From JAHDHW01 sp965220465 (GTDB taxonomy: Bacteria; Bacteroidota; Bacteroidia; Chitinophagales; Saprospiraceae), in contig CBDCPZ010000025.1 in NCBI GenBank assembly GCA_965220465.1, positions 1,232,870 through 1,296,869 of the forward strand: a stretch of 64,000 nucleotides of DNA, given 5' to 3'. This document shows, one piece after another, positions 17,785 to 26,789 of the stretch; the first letter of the stretch is position 1, and each line of letters starts with the position of its first letter. The notes under the pieces are model-generated. The model did not search any database, had not been told where the DNA came from, and saw only the letters and a list, made by a program, of their open reading frames with translations. Made by a program: the position numbers and the translations under genes.

Positions 17785-18759
17785 ATGTTAAGAAGACCAC
17801 GAAGAAACCGGCGTTCGGTAGCTCAACGAGCCATGATTCGGGAAACCCAACTTACAACAAATCACTTAGTTTACCCGCTTTTTTTGGTAGATGGTTCAAA
17901 TATTAAAGATGAAATTACTTCTCTTCCGGGAAACTATCGATTTTCACTTGACAATCTGTTAATTGAAATCGAAGAGTGCATTTCGTTAGGGTTGACCAAT
18001 TTTATTTTATTTCCAGCTGTAAACGAAAAGTTCAAAAATAAAACAGCAACCTACAGCTATGATCCCGATAATTTTTATTTAAAAGCTGCTTCCACTATTA
18101 AAGCTCGCTTTCCGAAATGTTGTTTGATTAGCGATGTGGCTATGGATCCTTACAGTTCTGACGGCCATGATGGATATGTTGAAAATGGAAAAATCCTCAA
18201 TGATCCGACGCTTCCAATTTTGGGTAAAATGGCAGTTGCACAAGCTCATGCAGGATTTGATATCCTCGGACCGTCAGATATGATGGATGGAAGAGTTGGT
18301 TACATTCGAGAAGCTCTCGACAATGCTGGTTTTAATGAAACAGGAATCATGTCTTACACCGCAAAATATGCGAGTGCGTTTTATGGCCCTTTTCGTGATG
18401 CGCTTGATTCTGCGCCAAAGTCTGGCGATAAGAAAACGTATCAAATGGATCCTGCCAACAAACGAGAAGCACTTATTGAAGCAGAATTAGATACCTCCGA
18501 AGGCGCAGATTATCTGATGGTCAAACCGGCACTCAATTACCTCGATGTCATCCATCTTTTAAAAGAAAATTTTGAACTCCCCATCGCAGCCTATCACGTC
18601 AGTGGCGAATGTGCTATGCTCATCGCCGCTTCTCAAAACGGTTGGTTGGATTACAAACAAGCGATGCCGGAAACACTCTTGAGTATTCATCGAGCTGGTG
18701 CTGATGTAATCATTACCTATTTTGCGAAAGACTTTGCGAAATTAAAACGGGGGGAGTGA
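17785..18759 (+). CDS. hemB: Porphobilinogen synthase (delta-aminolevulinate dehydratase)
   Basis: 324 aa, normal length for HemB, which condenses two 5-aminolevulinate molecules to porphobilinogen for heme. Both active-site lysines are visible, in YTAKYASAFYGPFRDA and in YLMVKPALNYLDVI. The metal loop reads DVAMDPYSSDGHDG, with Asp in place of the Cys triad of zinc-type enzymes, which marks the magnesium-type class. It is the last gene of a HupE - DUF6702 - yidD - hemB unit and is followed by a GC-rich terminator. Cytoplasmic. Confidence 0.96.
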   Translation: MLRRPRRNRRSVAQRAMIRETQLTTNHLVYPLFLVDGSNIKDEITSLPGNYRFSLDNLLIEIEECISLGLTNFILFPAVNEKFKNKTATYSYDPDNFYLKAASTIKARFPKCCLISDVAMDPYSSDGHDGYVENGKILNDPTLPILGKMAVAQAHAGFDILGPSDMMDGRVGYIREALDNAGFNETGIMSYTAKYASAFYGPFRDALDSAPKSGDKKTYQMDPANKREALIEAELDTSEGADYLMVKPALNYLDVIHLLKENFELPIAAYHVSGECAMLIAASQNGWLDYKQAMPETLLSIHRAGADVIITYFAKDFAKLKRGE

Positions 18760-18765
18760 AAATAT

Positions 18766-18796
18766 AGCGGGGTAATTTCGGAAACTACCCCGCTTT
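18766..18796 (+). terminator. Terminator after hemB
   Basis: AGCGGGGTA (18766-18774) pairs perfectly with TACCCCGCT (18786-18794). Only a short T run follows on either side, so it may serve both hemB and the convergent sigma-factor gene. Confidence 0.7.
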
Positions 18797-18855
18797 ACTG
18801 TTATCAGATAGCGCAATCAAATTACGCCTCCACAATTTTCTTTTAAATGAACTTC

Positions 18856-19437
18856 TTACTGAAGAATGACTTCTCTTTCTTCAACCATTTTACGGATATT
18901 GATCAAAGCGTAACGCATCCGTCCTAAAGCAGTATTGATACTTACTCGAGTCAATTTTGCGATTTCTTTAAAACTCATATCAGCATAATGGCGTAAAATG
19001 ACCACTTCGCGTTGTTCGGGAGGCAACTGGTCCACGAGGTGGCGGATTTTGTCGTGAGTTTGGCTTTTGATGATCCGCTGTTCTGCGTTGTCATCAGAAA
19101 CCTGAAGCACGTCAAAAATGTCGAAGGTTTCGGTTGGTGCTACTTTTGGTCGACGCTTTGTTCGACGGAAGTAATCCACGCACATATTGTAAGAGATTCG
19201 CATCGCCCACTGCACGAATTTACCTTCATGATTATATTTACCTTTTCTCAAGGTATCAATAATCTTAATAAAAACTTCTTGGAAAATGTCTTCAGCAAGC
19301 GCCGTATCCTTTACAAATAAGTAAATGGATGTGTAGATTTTTTGCTTGTGGCGGTTGAGAAGTTCTTCGAAAGAGCGCTCATCACCTTCTAGATAAAGAG
19401 CAATTAATTGTTGGTCGCTAATTTGCGTAACTTGCAT
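18856..19437 (-). CDS. ECF-type RNA polymerase sigma factor
   Basis: 193 aa with region 2 (LLNRHKQKIYTSIYLFVKDT, AEDIFQEVFIKIIDTL, FVQWAMRISYNMCVDYFRR) and region 4 (QLPPEQREVVILRHYADMSF, KEIAKLTRVSINTALGRMRY) of sigma-70 family members without region 3. No anti-sigma gene lies next to it, unlike most FecI-type pairs. The target promoters are unknown. It stands alone, convergent with hemB, with a long AT-rich upstream region. Confidence 0.94.
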   Translation of the reverse strand: MQVTQISDQQLIALYLEGDERSFEELLNRHKQKIYTSIYLFVKDTALAEDIFQEVFIKIIDTLRKGKYNHEGKFVQWAMRISYNMCVDYFRRTKRRPKVAPTETFDIFDVLQVSDDNAEQRIIKSQTHDKIRHLVDQLPPEQREVVILRHYADMSFKEIAKLTRVSINTALGRMRYALINIRKMVEEREVILQ

Positions 19438-20021
19438 AACTATCCTATTTTTTACTTATCGAAAAAAAATACTTTAGTGTAAAAGTTACTGCTTATAGAC
19501 GAACAATTTTTAGATTAGAAAAATGGGTTGTGAAATATCGATTAACAAATATAATCTTTCCAAAGATAAGTCCAAATTTTAGAAACAACCAAACCTTTAG
19601 TATCATTTTAACTTATCTTAACAAAAAATTAACTGAACCAATTATTTTTTTGTGAACACCAAAGATTCAAATCTTTTCACTAAAAATCAATGGTTTTCGA
19701 ATTAAAATTTGCATAAAACAACAAATTGCAAAACTTTCCTATATTACGAAAAGGTTAATTTCAGTACATTTAAACTCAAATTTTAGCCTCTCCAAAACTA
19801 TTCCCGATTTTTAAAAACATATAAATATTTTTTATAGCCATATCTTCAATTGCTCACATTTCAATCATAAATCAATATTAAGCTTAGATTTTTTGGGAGG
19901 CCATAAAACTATCGAACAGGTGTTTTGTTAATCTATTTTAATGCAAAACTCCGCTTTGTTAATTAGCCGGAAAAGGCTAATTTTGCCAACTGCTTCAAAC
20001 TGAAAATCATAAACATTTTTC
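19438..20021. other. Divergent intergenic region between sigma factor and uvrA
   Basis: About 580 AT-rich bases. The right end holds a strong promoter for uvrA (19955-19985). Toward the sigma-factor gene only a -7-like TAACTTTT on the minus strand was noticed. No small ORF, tRNA or other RNA was recognised. Confidence 0.5.
19955..19985 (+). promoter_or_regulatory. Bacteroidota-type promoter of uvrA
   Basis: TTTG (19955-19958), exactly 19 bases, then TAATTTTG (19978-19985) matches the phylum's -33/-7 consensus with no mismatch. The uvrA start is 37 bases downstream. No SOS-box palindrome was recognised around it. Confidence 0.65.
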
Positions 20022-22868
20022 ATGGCTCAAAAAAAAGAAACTGTTGTTTTAGAAAGGCCAAAATTGGAAAAATTTTCCGATTCCATTTTTATAAAAGGTG
20101 CCAGAGGAAACAACCTCAAAAATATAAATATTGAAATCCCAAAGAACAAACTCATAGTAGTTACGGGGGTTTCAGGTTCGGGAAAATCATCTCTCACCAT
20201 GGATACTTTGTACGCTGAAGGACAGCGCCGGTATGTCGAAAGCCTCAGTTCCTACGCCCGACAGTTTTTGATGCGCATGAAAAAACCGGATGTTGATTAT
20301 ATAAAAGGAATTTGTCCTGCAATCGCAATCGAACAAAAAGTCAGTACACGAAATGCAAGGTCAACGGTTGGTTCTCTCACAGAAATTTATGATTACCTGA
20401 GATTACTGTATGCTCGTATTGGAAAAACTTATTCCCCTGTTTCGGGAAAAGTGGTTAGAAAACATGAAGTAACAGATGTTACAAAGTTTATCCACAGCTT
20501 CGAGGAAGGAACTAAAATTCAATTATTCATTCCATTACAGCATAAATATAAAGATCGCACCATTAAACAGGAGCTCAATTTACTTTTACAAAAAGGTTAT
20601 ACTCGTGTTCAATTAAGTGATAATTTACATCGAGTTGAGGATGTATTAGAACAAAAGCTTGTCGATCTTAAAAAAACAGTTTCTGAATTTCAAGACAATC
20701 AAATTCAATTATTGATCGACCGTTTCTCCGTGAAACATGATGATGAGGATAATAAAAAACGAATTGCGGATTCTATTCAAACCGCTTTCTATGAAAGTGA
20801 AGGAGAATGTATTCTTGATATAGTTGACAAAGAAACAAAAGGGTTTAATAATAGATTTGAGTTGGATGGAATGGAATTTTTAGAACCCAATCCGCACCTT
20901 TTCAACTATAATAATCCTTACGGAGCTTGTCCAAAATGTGAGGGCTACGGTAAAACCATGGGCATTGATGAAAACAAAGTCATCCCCGATAAATCGCTTT
21001 CCGTCTACGAAGAAGCCATCGCTTGCTGGAGAGGTGAAAAAGGGAGCAAATGGTTGGAGCAGTTAATTGACAATGCCTTTGAATTTGACTTTCCGGTTCA
21101 TCGCGCTTATCAGGAGCTTTCCCGCGTACAACAGAAATTACTTTGGAACGGCAACAAATATTTTTCCGGAATCGATGCTTATTTTAACGAATTGGAGGAG
21201 AAGACTTACAAAATCCAAAATCGAGTAATGCTTGCCCGTTACCGCGGAAAAACTACTTGCCCTGCTTGCGATGGAGGTCGTTTGCGAACAGAAGCCACTT
21301 ATGTCAAAATTGGAGGAAAAGCTATAACTGATTTAGTCAATCTTCCAATTGATGAGCTATTAGCATTTTTTGAAGATCTGGAGCTAAATAAATATGACCT
21401 TTCCATTGCCAAACGAATAGTGCTAGAAATCACCAATCGATTGAAATTCATGATGGAAGTCGGTTTGAGTTATCTATCCATTGGTCGCCTTTCTGCTACG
21501 CTCAGTGGTGGGGAAACCCAACGAATCAATTTGACCCGAACATTAGGAAGTAATTTGACCAGCTCACTTTACATTCTCGATGAACCAAGTATTGGCCTTC
21601 ATCCGCGAGATACCGGACGATTGGTCGATGTCTTGAAATCTTTGCGCGATTTAGGAAATACCGTTTTGGTCGTAGAACACGAAGAGGATATAATAAAAAA
21701 TGCAGATTACCTGATTGACATTGGGCCTCATGCCGGAATAAATGGCGGCCATGTGGTTTTTGCTGGTCCTTATCAGGAAATCTACGATAAAGCCAATGAT
21801 AGCCTCACTGCGAAATACATGAGTGGTCGAATGCAAATTCCAACGCCCCAAACCCGTCGAAAATTTGTGAGCCATATAGCCATAAAAGGTGCTTCTCAAC
21901 ATAACTTGCAAAATATTGATGTAAAAATCCCTTTAAACACCTTTGTTGTAGTCAGCGGCGTTTCCGGAAGTGGAAAAACAACACTCATCAAAAAAATCCT
22001 TTATCCGGCACTGAAAAGGCATTTTGGAGAACCTTATCGGGTACTTCCTGGCGTGCATAAAAACCTCGAAGGCGATCTATCTGGCATTACCCAGGTAGAA
22101 ATGGTGAGCCAAAATCCGATTGGAAAATCCAGCCGTTCCAATCCGGTGACTTATGTCAAAGCTTATGATTCGATCCGTACCCTGATGGCTAACCAGCAAC
22201 TTTCCAGAATCAGAGGTTTTAAACCCAAACATTTCTCCTTTAATGTTGATGGTGGGCGTTGTGATACTTGCAAAGGTGAAGGCGAACAGGTTATTGAAAT
22301 GCAATTTCTAGCTGATGTCCGTTTAGAATGTGAAGATTGCAAAGGTCAGCGTTTCAATCAAGAGGTTTTGGATGTTCGTTATAAAGACAAGAATATTTTT
22401 GAAATTCTGGATTTAAGTATCGAAGAAGCGCTGGAATTCTTCGGTGATGCCAAAGATATTATCACCAAACTCAAGCCTTTACATGATGTAGGCCTGGGTT
22501 ATGTCAAATTAGGCCAATCTTCCAGTACGCTTTCCGGTGGAGAAGCACAACGGGTAAAGTTAGCCTCCTTTTTAGGAAAAGAACGATATTCAGAAAAGAT
22601 CCTGTTTATCTTTGATGAACCCACTACGGGATTACATTTTCATGATATTCAAAAACTGCTCGATGCTTTAAATGCACTAGTTGAAAAAGGGCACACGGTA
22701 TTGGTTGTTGAGCACAATATGGAGATCATCAAATCTGCGGATTGGGTCATCGACCTTGGCCCAGGTGGCGGAAAGGAAGGCGGGAAACTGCTTTTTCAGG
22801 GTACTCCTGAAGATTTGGTCAAAATCAAAGAATCTTATACTGGCCATTATTTAAAGGAGAAACTGTAA
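20022..22868 (+). CDS. uvrA: Excinuclease ABC subunit A
   Basis: 948 aa, full length. Two ABC ATPase modules are seen: Walker A GVSGSGKSSL and GVSGSGKTTL, signature motifs LSGGETQRINL and LSGGEAQRVKL, and Walker B LYILDEPSIGLH and LFIFDEPTTGLH. Zinc-binding CxxC pairs are present in the insertion domains (CPKCEGYG, CPACDGG, CDTCKGEG with CEDCKGQ). UvrA with UvrB scans DNA for bulky damage in nucleotide excision repair. Cytoplasmic, and apparently a single-gene unit with its own promoter. Confidence 0.98.
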   Translation: MAQKKETVVLERPKLEKFSDSIFIKGARGNNLKNINIEIPKNKLIVVTGVSGSGKSSLTMDTLYAEGQRRYVESLSSYARQFLMRMKKPDVDYIKGICPAIAIEQKVSTRNARSTVGSLTEIYDYLRLLYARIGKTYSPVSGKVVRKHEVTDVTKFIHSFEEGTKIQLFIPLQHKYKDRTIKQELNLLLQKGYTRVQLSDNLHRVEDVLEQKLVDLKKTVSEFQDNQIQLLIDRFSVKHDDEDNKKRIADSIQTAFYESEGECILDIVDKETKGFNNRFELDGMEFLEPNPHLFNYNNPYGACPKCEGYGKTMGIDENKVIPDKSLSVYEEAIACWRGEKGSKWLEQLIDNAFEFDFPVHRAYQELSRVQQKLLWNGNKYFSGIDAYFNELEEKTYKIQNRVMLARYRGKTTCPACDGGRLRTEATYVKIGGKAITDLVNLPIDELLAFFEDLELNKYDLSIAKRIVLEITNRLKFMMEVGLSYLSIGRLSATLSGGETQRINLTRTLGSNLTSSLYILDEPSIGLHPRDTGRLVDVLKSLRDLGNTVLVVEHEEDIIKNADYLIDIGPHAGINGGHVVFAGPYQEIYDKANDSLTAKYMSGRMQIPTPQTRRKFVSHIAIKGASQHNLQNIDVKIPLNTFVVVSGVSGSGKTTLIKKILYPALKRHFGEPYRVLPGVHKNLEGDLSGITQVEMVSQNPIGKSSRSNPVTYVKAYDSIRTLMANQQLSRIRGFKPKHFSFNVDGGRCDTCKGEGEQVIEMQFLADVRLECEDCKGQRFNQEVLDVRYKDKNIFEILDLSIEEALEFFGDAKDIITKLKPLHDVGLGYVKLGQSSSTLSGGEAQRVKLASFLGKERYSEKILFIFDEPTTGLHFHDIQKLLDALNALVEKGHTVLVVEHNMEIIKSADWVIDLGPGGGKEGGKLLFQGTPEDLVKIKESYTGHYLKEKL

Positions 22869-22921
22869 CCATTACATTTTCTTATCTTTAACGATCAATT
22901 TAAATTTTCAAAACTTTTCTT

Positions 22922-24547
22922 ATGAATTCAAAATATTTCTTTTTATCAGCAATTCTTGCTTTTTCAATTTTCAGCTGTGATGAAGTTAAAGTCACTGTTG
23001 AAGACGACGAACCCAATGCCCAAACTGATACCGTGACCGTACAGCAAAAACTTCAAAAATATGTTTCATTCAAACTCGAAACCGACATTTCGGCTTTGAC
23101 TGAAAATCAAAAAAAAATGATTCCCATTTTGATCGAGGCCGGTCAAATTATGAACGATCTGTTTTGGTATGAAGCTTATGGTGATAAAAATGAATTATTC
23201 AAAAATGTTACTGATGCGGACTTAAAGCGATTTATCGAAATAAATTATGGCCCATGGGATCGCCTTGACGGTAATAAACCTTTTGTGGAAGGAGTCGGAG
23301 AAAAACCGGCTGGCGCAAATTTTTACCCAACAGACATGACAAAAGAGGAATTTGAAGCTGCCGATTTAGAAGGCAAAAAAGAGCTCTACAATTTTATACG
23401 TCGTGATGAAACCGGAAAACTAATTACAATTCCATACCATCAACAATTCAATGAAGAAGTAAATAAAGTCGCTAGTATGCTCAAACAAGCTGCAGACCTT
23501 GCAGAAGATAGCGGTTTAAAAAATTACCTCACTTTGCGTGCCGCTGCATTGCTTGATGACAACTACCAACCCAGTGATTTGGCTTGGTTAGACATGAAAA
23601 CTAACACGATTGATTGTATCATCGGCCCAATTGAAAACTATGAAGATCAATTGTATAATTATAAGGCTGCGCATGAGGCTTACGTGCTTGTTAAAGACAT
23701 GGAATGGAGTAAAAAATTAGCGAAATATGCTGCATTTCTGCCAGAGCTTCAGACCGGAATTCCAGTTCCTGAAAAATACAAAAAAGAAAAGCCAGGTAGC
23801 GATACCGAGTTAAACGCATATGACGTGATTTACTACGCTGGCGATTGTAACGCAGGTAGTAAAACCATTGCAATCAATTTACCGAATGACGAAGAAGTTC
23901 AGCTCGAAAAAGGAACGCGCCGTTTGCAACTAAAAAATGCCATGCGTGCTAAATTTGACAAGATTTTATTACCAATTGCCGACGTTTTGATTGCTGATGA
24001 TCAACGCCATCATATCACTTTTGATGCTTTTTTCAGCAATACGATGTTTCATGAAGTCGCCCACGGTTTGGGTATAAAAAATACGATCAACGGCAAGGGA
24101 ACTGTTCGTCAGGCATTGAAAGAACTTTCTTCTGCTTTGGAAGAAGGAAAAGCAGATATTCTCGGCCTTTATATGATCAACCAGTTGCACAAAAAAGGAG
24201 AAATCAGCGGCGATATCAAAGATTATTACGTGACTTTCATGGCTGGAATATTCCGATCTGTCCGCTTCGGAGCCTCCAGCGCGCATGGAAAAGCCAACAT
24301 GATCCGCTTCAATTTTTTCAAAGAAAAAGGGGCGTTCGAGAGAAATGAAACAACCGGAAAATATCGCGTCAATTTCGAAAATTTCCAAATTGCAACTGAT
24401 CAATTATCTGAGTTGATTTTAACACTGCAAGGTGATGGTGATTACGATGGCGTTGCTGTATTAGTCGCCGAAAAAGGACTTATTAAAAAGCAATTGCAAG
24501 CAGATCTCGACCGCTTGACCGCAGCGAATATTCCGGTACTGTATTAG
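22922..24547 (+). CDS. M49-like (dipeptidyl-peptidase III-related) metallopeptidase lipoprotein, 3' end altered by duplication
   Basis: 541 aa. A lipoprotein signal ends in FSIFSC (Cys19), so it is an envelope protein. A zinc site is visible as FHEVAHGLG around residue 376 followed by LEEGKADILGLY around residue 405, the HExxxH-like and EExxAD pair of Bacteroidota proteins related to dipeptidyl-peptidase III (family M49). The classical M49 motif is HELLGH, so relation rather than identity is claimed. The last three residues (VLY) are artificial: an 82-bp direct duplication shifts the frame, and the second copy continues in frame to give ...NIPVDVVFEQGVKVLGL and a stop at 24661-24663, the probable original C-terminus. 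Confidence 0.7.
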   Translation: MNSKYFFLSAILAFSIFSCDEVKVTVEDDEPNAQTDTVTVQQKLQKYVSFKLETDISALTENQKKMIPILIEAGQIMNDLFWYEAYGDKNELFKNVTDADLKRFIEINYGPWDRLDGNKPFVEGVGEKPAGANFYPTDMTKEEFEAADLEGKKELYNFIRRDETGKLITIPYHQQFNEEVNKVASMLKQAADLAEDSGLKNYLTLRAAALLDDNYQPSDLAWLDMKTNTIDCIIGPIENYEDQLYNYKAAHEAYVLVKDMEWSKKLAKYAAFLPELQTGIPVPEKYKKEKPGSDTELNAYDVIYYAGDCNAGSKTIAINLPNDEEVQLEKGTRRLQLKNAMRAKFDKILLPIADVLIADDQRHHITFDAFFSNTMFHEVAHGLGIKNTINGKGTVRQALKELSSALEEGKADILGLYMINQLHKKGEISGDIKDYYVTFMAGIFRSVRFGASSAHGKANMIRFNFFKEKGAFERNETTGKYRVNFENFQIATDQLSELILTLQGDGDYDGVAVLVAEKGLIKKQLQADLDRLTAANIPVLY

Positions 24548-24620
24548 TCGCCGAAAAAGGACTTATTAAAAAGCAATTGCAAGCAGATCTCGACCGCTTG
24601 ACCGCAGCGAATATTCCGGT
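24456..24620. repeat. 82-bp perfect direct duplication at the 3' end of the metallopeptidase gene
   Basis: Bases 24456-24537 and 24539-24620 are identical and separated by a single A, giving a period of 83. Because 83 is not a multiple of three, the first copy runs into TAG at the start of the second. Identity of the copies means a very recent event or an assembly error. Confidence 0.95.
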
Positions 24621-24760
24621 TGACGTTGTATTTGAGCAAGGGGTGAAAGTGCTAGGCTTATAATAAAATACATTTTTGTCTTCTTTTGACGTGAGCGGTA
24701 AAAATCGTTTCATTGAATTTTTAATAAAATAAAACTTAACACTTTTCGTAAAATAAATAG

Positions 24761-24800
24761 AGAGCTTGGAGTACTTTAGGGTGCTCCAAGCTCTTTTTTT
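24761..24800 (+). terminator. Rho-independent terminator after the metallopeptidase gene
   Basis: AGAGCTTGGAG (24761-24771) pairs exactly with CTCCAAGCTCT (24784-24794) and is followed by a run of T. Confidence 0.9.
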
Positions 24801-24882
24801 ATATTTAGACATTTTTATTATCTGTGCCTGAGTTTTCCTAAACCTGACAATAATCATCTTTTCGATTGACAAAAATCACCCG

Positions 24883-24937
24883 TTAAAAGACAATTCTTTC
24901 TTCAATTTGTACCATTAAAAGACAATTTTGTCTTTTA
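24883..24937. promoter_or_regulatory. Candidate operator of the nor cluster (palindrome plus upstream half-site)
   Basis: TTAAAAGACAATT occurs at 24883-24895 and again at 24915-24927. The second copy is part of a perfect 22-bp palindrome (24916-24937) with core AAAAGACAATTTTGTCTTTT. The two repeats start 32 bases apart, close to three turns of DNA, so bound proteins would sit on one face. The palindrome ends 33 bases before the norC start. The regulator is not known; a nitric-oxide-responsive factor is an inference from the target genes. Confidence 0.6.
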
Positions 24938-24970
24938 TTTTTCACCTTTTTTCACTAAACAATTTGAATC

Positions 24971-25411
24971 ATGCTAACGAAAAACCAAGCAAGGATTTTC
25001 TTTTTAGGAGGAACCGTAGTGTTTTTCCTTATCTTTTTGGGGCTATCCTGGCACACCCTTTCACAGGAAGTGCCCAAACAAACCAATGCAGAAAATATTA
25101 CAGAATCAGTAGTAAGAGGGAAAGAGCTTTTTGACAAAAACAACTGCATGGGTTGCCACACCATCATGGGAGAAGGCGCTTATTATGCTCCTGAATTAAC
25201 CAAAGTAATTGATCGGAAGGGAGAAGAATATTGCAAAATTGTACTCCAATCCAAAGAACCCTGGCAGCCACGAGGCAGAAAAATGGTGGCTTACGCCATG
25301 TCTGATCAGGAAGCAGAAGATATGGTTGCTTTTTTAAAATGGGTCGGAGAAATGGACCTGAACGGATTTCCCCCAGAACCGGATTTGAGAGACAAAGTCC
25401 CTACTAAATAA
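24971..25411 (+). CDS. norC: Nitric oxide reductase subunit C (cytochrome c)
   Basis: 146 aa. One N-terminal membrane anchor (IFFLGGTVVFFLIFLGLSW) is followed by a periplasmic cytochrome c domain with the heme motif CMGCHT near residue 58 and YYAPELTKVIDRKGEEY downstream. The C-terminal PWQPRGRKMVAYAMSDQEAEDMVAFLKW supplies the axial Met region. NorC passes electrons to NorB, which reduces 2 NO to N2O. It is the first gene of the nor cluster, and norB starts 35 bases later. Confidence 0.95.
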   Translation: MLTKNQARIFFLGGTVVFFLIFLGLSWHTLSQEVPKQTNAENITESVVRGKELFDKNNCMGCHTIMGEGAYYAPELTKVIDRKGEEYCKIVLQSKEPWQPRGRKMVAYAMSDQEAEDMVAFLKWVGEMDLNGFPPEPDLRDKVPTK

Positions 25412-25445
25412 ATCCGATTTTTATTATTACTAAAATCAATTCAAA

Positions 25446-26780
25446 ATGAAATACAAATCTCAACAAGTAGCTTATTGGTTTTTTGCACTCAGCGTAGTGT
25501 TGCTTCTATTGCAAATTGTCTATGGCTTTATAATGGCCTTTGCCCACCTGGGCTATGATGGCCTTCATGATTTAATCCCTTTCAATGCGGCAACCGCCAC
25601 ACATAAAAATTTATTGGTAGTGTGGATATTAAGTGGTTTTATGGGATCTGCCTATTACATAATTCCTGATGAATCAGAAACTGAACTAATCTCTATTCCA
25701 CTCGTAAAATTACAATTCTGGAGCCTTGCAATCGTAGGTGTCGTTGCTGTAATCGGCTTTCACCTAAACTGGTGGGAAGGCAGGAAATTTTTGGAAATTC
25801 CACGCCCTTTGGATTATCTCGTCGTCGTAAATGTTCTGCTATTTCTTTACATCCTTTTAATGACCATTTATAAAGGAAAGAAAACAACGACTACCTCGCT
25901 TGTGCTTGCGATGGGGTTATTTTTTGCAGCATTATTATATCTGCCAGGTATGTTTTGGTTTGACAATCAAACCATGGATTCCTTCTTCAGATGGTGGGTT
26001 GTTCACCTTTGGGTAGAAGGGGTTTGGGAGCTTATCATGGGAGGTATTCTGGCTTATTTGCTCATCAAACTAACCGGTGTTGACCGAGAAGTTATTGAAA
26101 AATGGCTTTATGTAATCGTTGGATTGACCTTCATTTCGGGAGTGTTAGGTACAGGTCACCACTATTATTACATTGGAACACCAAAATACTGGTTAATGAT
26201 TGGAGGTATTTTCTCTGCTTTAGAACCATTAGCATTTTTAGGAATGGCATTATTTGCAGTAGCGATGTACCGAAAAGGAGAAAAAAGACATCCCAACAAA
26301 CTGGCATTAACATGGACGCTTGGTACTGCCATCGTTTCATTCGTTGGCGCTGGATTACTTGGTGTTGCACACACTTTGCCAGCTGTTAACCTTTGGACGC
26401 ATGGTACTTTTGTAACCGCTATGCACGGTCACCTCGCCTTTTGGGGAGCTTATGGCATGCTCGTTCTTGGTATGATTACTTATGCTATGCCGCTGATGAC
26501 CGGTAGAAAAATGTACACCAAACCAGGAGCTAATTATGCTTTTTGGTTGTCGAATATTGGCATGATTGGAATGACAACCGCCTTTGCTGCAGCTGGTGTA
26601 ACTCAGGTATATTTGGAAAGAAAAGTTGGAATGGATTTCATTGATGTTCAACAAGCTATGGAGGTTCACTTTTTAATCCTTATTGCTGCGGCTACTCTTT
26701 TTACAACAGGAATTGTACTCTATATTGTCAACTTTTTTAAATACGGAATGCCTACCGATGAGGCAATGCAACCGGCTTAA
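25446..26780 (+). CDS. norB: Nitric oxide reductase subunit B
   Basis: 444 aa, about 12 transmembrane helices, of the heme-copper oxidase superfamily. Metal and heme ligands are in place: THKNLLVVW (near residue 52), WWVVHLWVEGVWELIMG (near residue 183, His and Glu of the FeB site), GTGHHYYYIG (near residue 236, two His of FeB) and MHGHLAFWG (near residue 325, heme ligands). The chain lacks the quinol-oxidising N-terminal extension of qNor, and norC is adjacent, so it is the cytochrome-dependent cNor type. Confidence 0.96.
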   Translation: MKYKSQQVAYWFFALSVVLLLLQIVYGFIMAFAHLGYDGLHDLIPFNAATATHKNLLVVWILSGFMGSAYYIIPDESETELISIPLVKLQFWSLAIVGVVAVIGFHLNWWEGRKFLEIPRPLDYLVVVNVLLFLYILLMTIYKGKKTTTTSLVLAMGLFFAALLYLPGMFWFDNQTMDSFFRWWVVHLWVEGVWELIMGGILAYLLIKLTGVDREVIEKWLYVIVGLTFISGVLGTGHHYYYIGTPKYWLMIGGIFSALEPLAFLGMALFAVAMYRKGEKRHPNKLALTWTLGTAIVSFVGAGLLGVAHTLPAVNLWTHGTFVTAMHGHLAFWGAYGMLVLGMITYAMPLMTGRKMYTKPGANYAFWLSNIGMIGMTTAFAAAGVTQVYLERKVGMDFIDVQQAMEVHFLILIAAATLFTTGIVLYIVNFFKYGMPTDEAMQPA

Positions 26781-26789
26781 ATTTCTTTA

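Larger units (their letters stand above)
24664..24970. other. Intergenic region before norC
   Basis: Holds a strong terminator (24761-24800), then a direct repeat and palindrome (24883-24937) that probably controls the nor cluster. No clear -33/-7 promoter was found between the palindrome and norC, which would fit activator-dependent transcription. Confidence 0.5.

Noticed and set aside
23969..24403. 144-aa minus-strand ORF inside the metallopeptidase gene
   Set aside because: It is antisense to a well-supported coding region with a zinc motif, and has no recognised domain.
24928..25134. 68-aa plus-strand ORF overlapping the start of norC
   Set aside because: It lies in a different frame from norC, which has a membrane anchor and heme motif, so this is a shadow.
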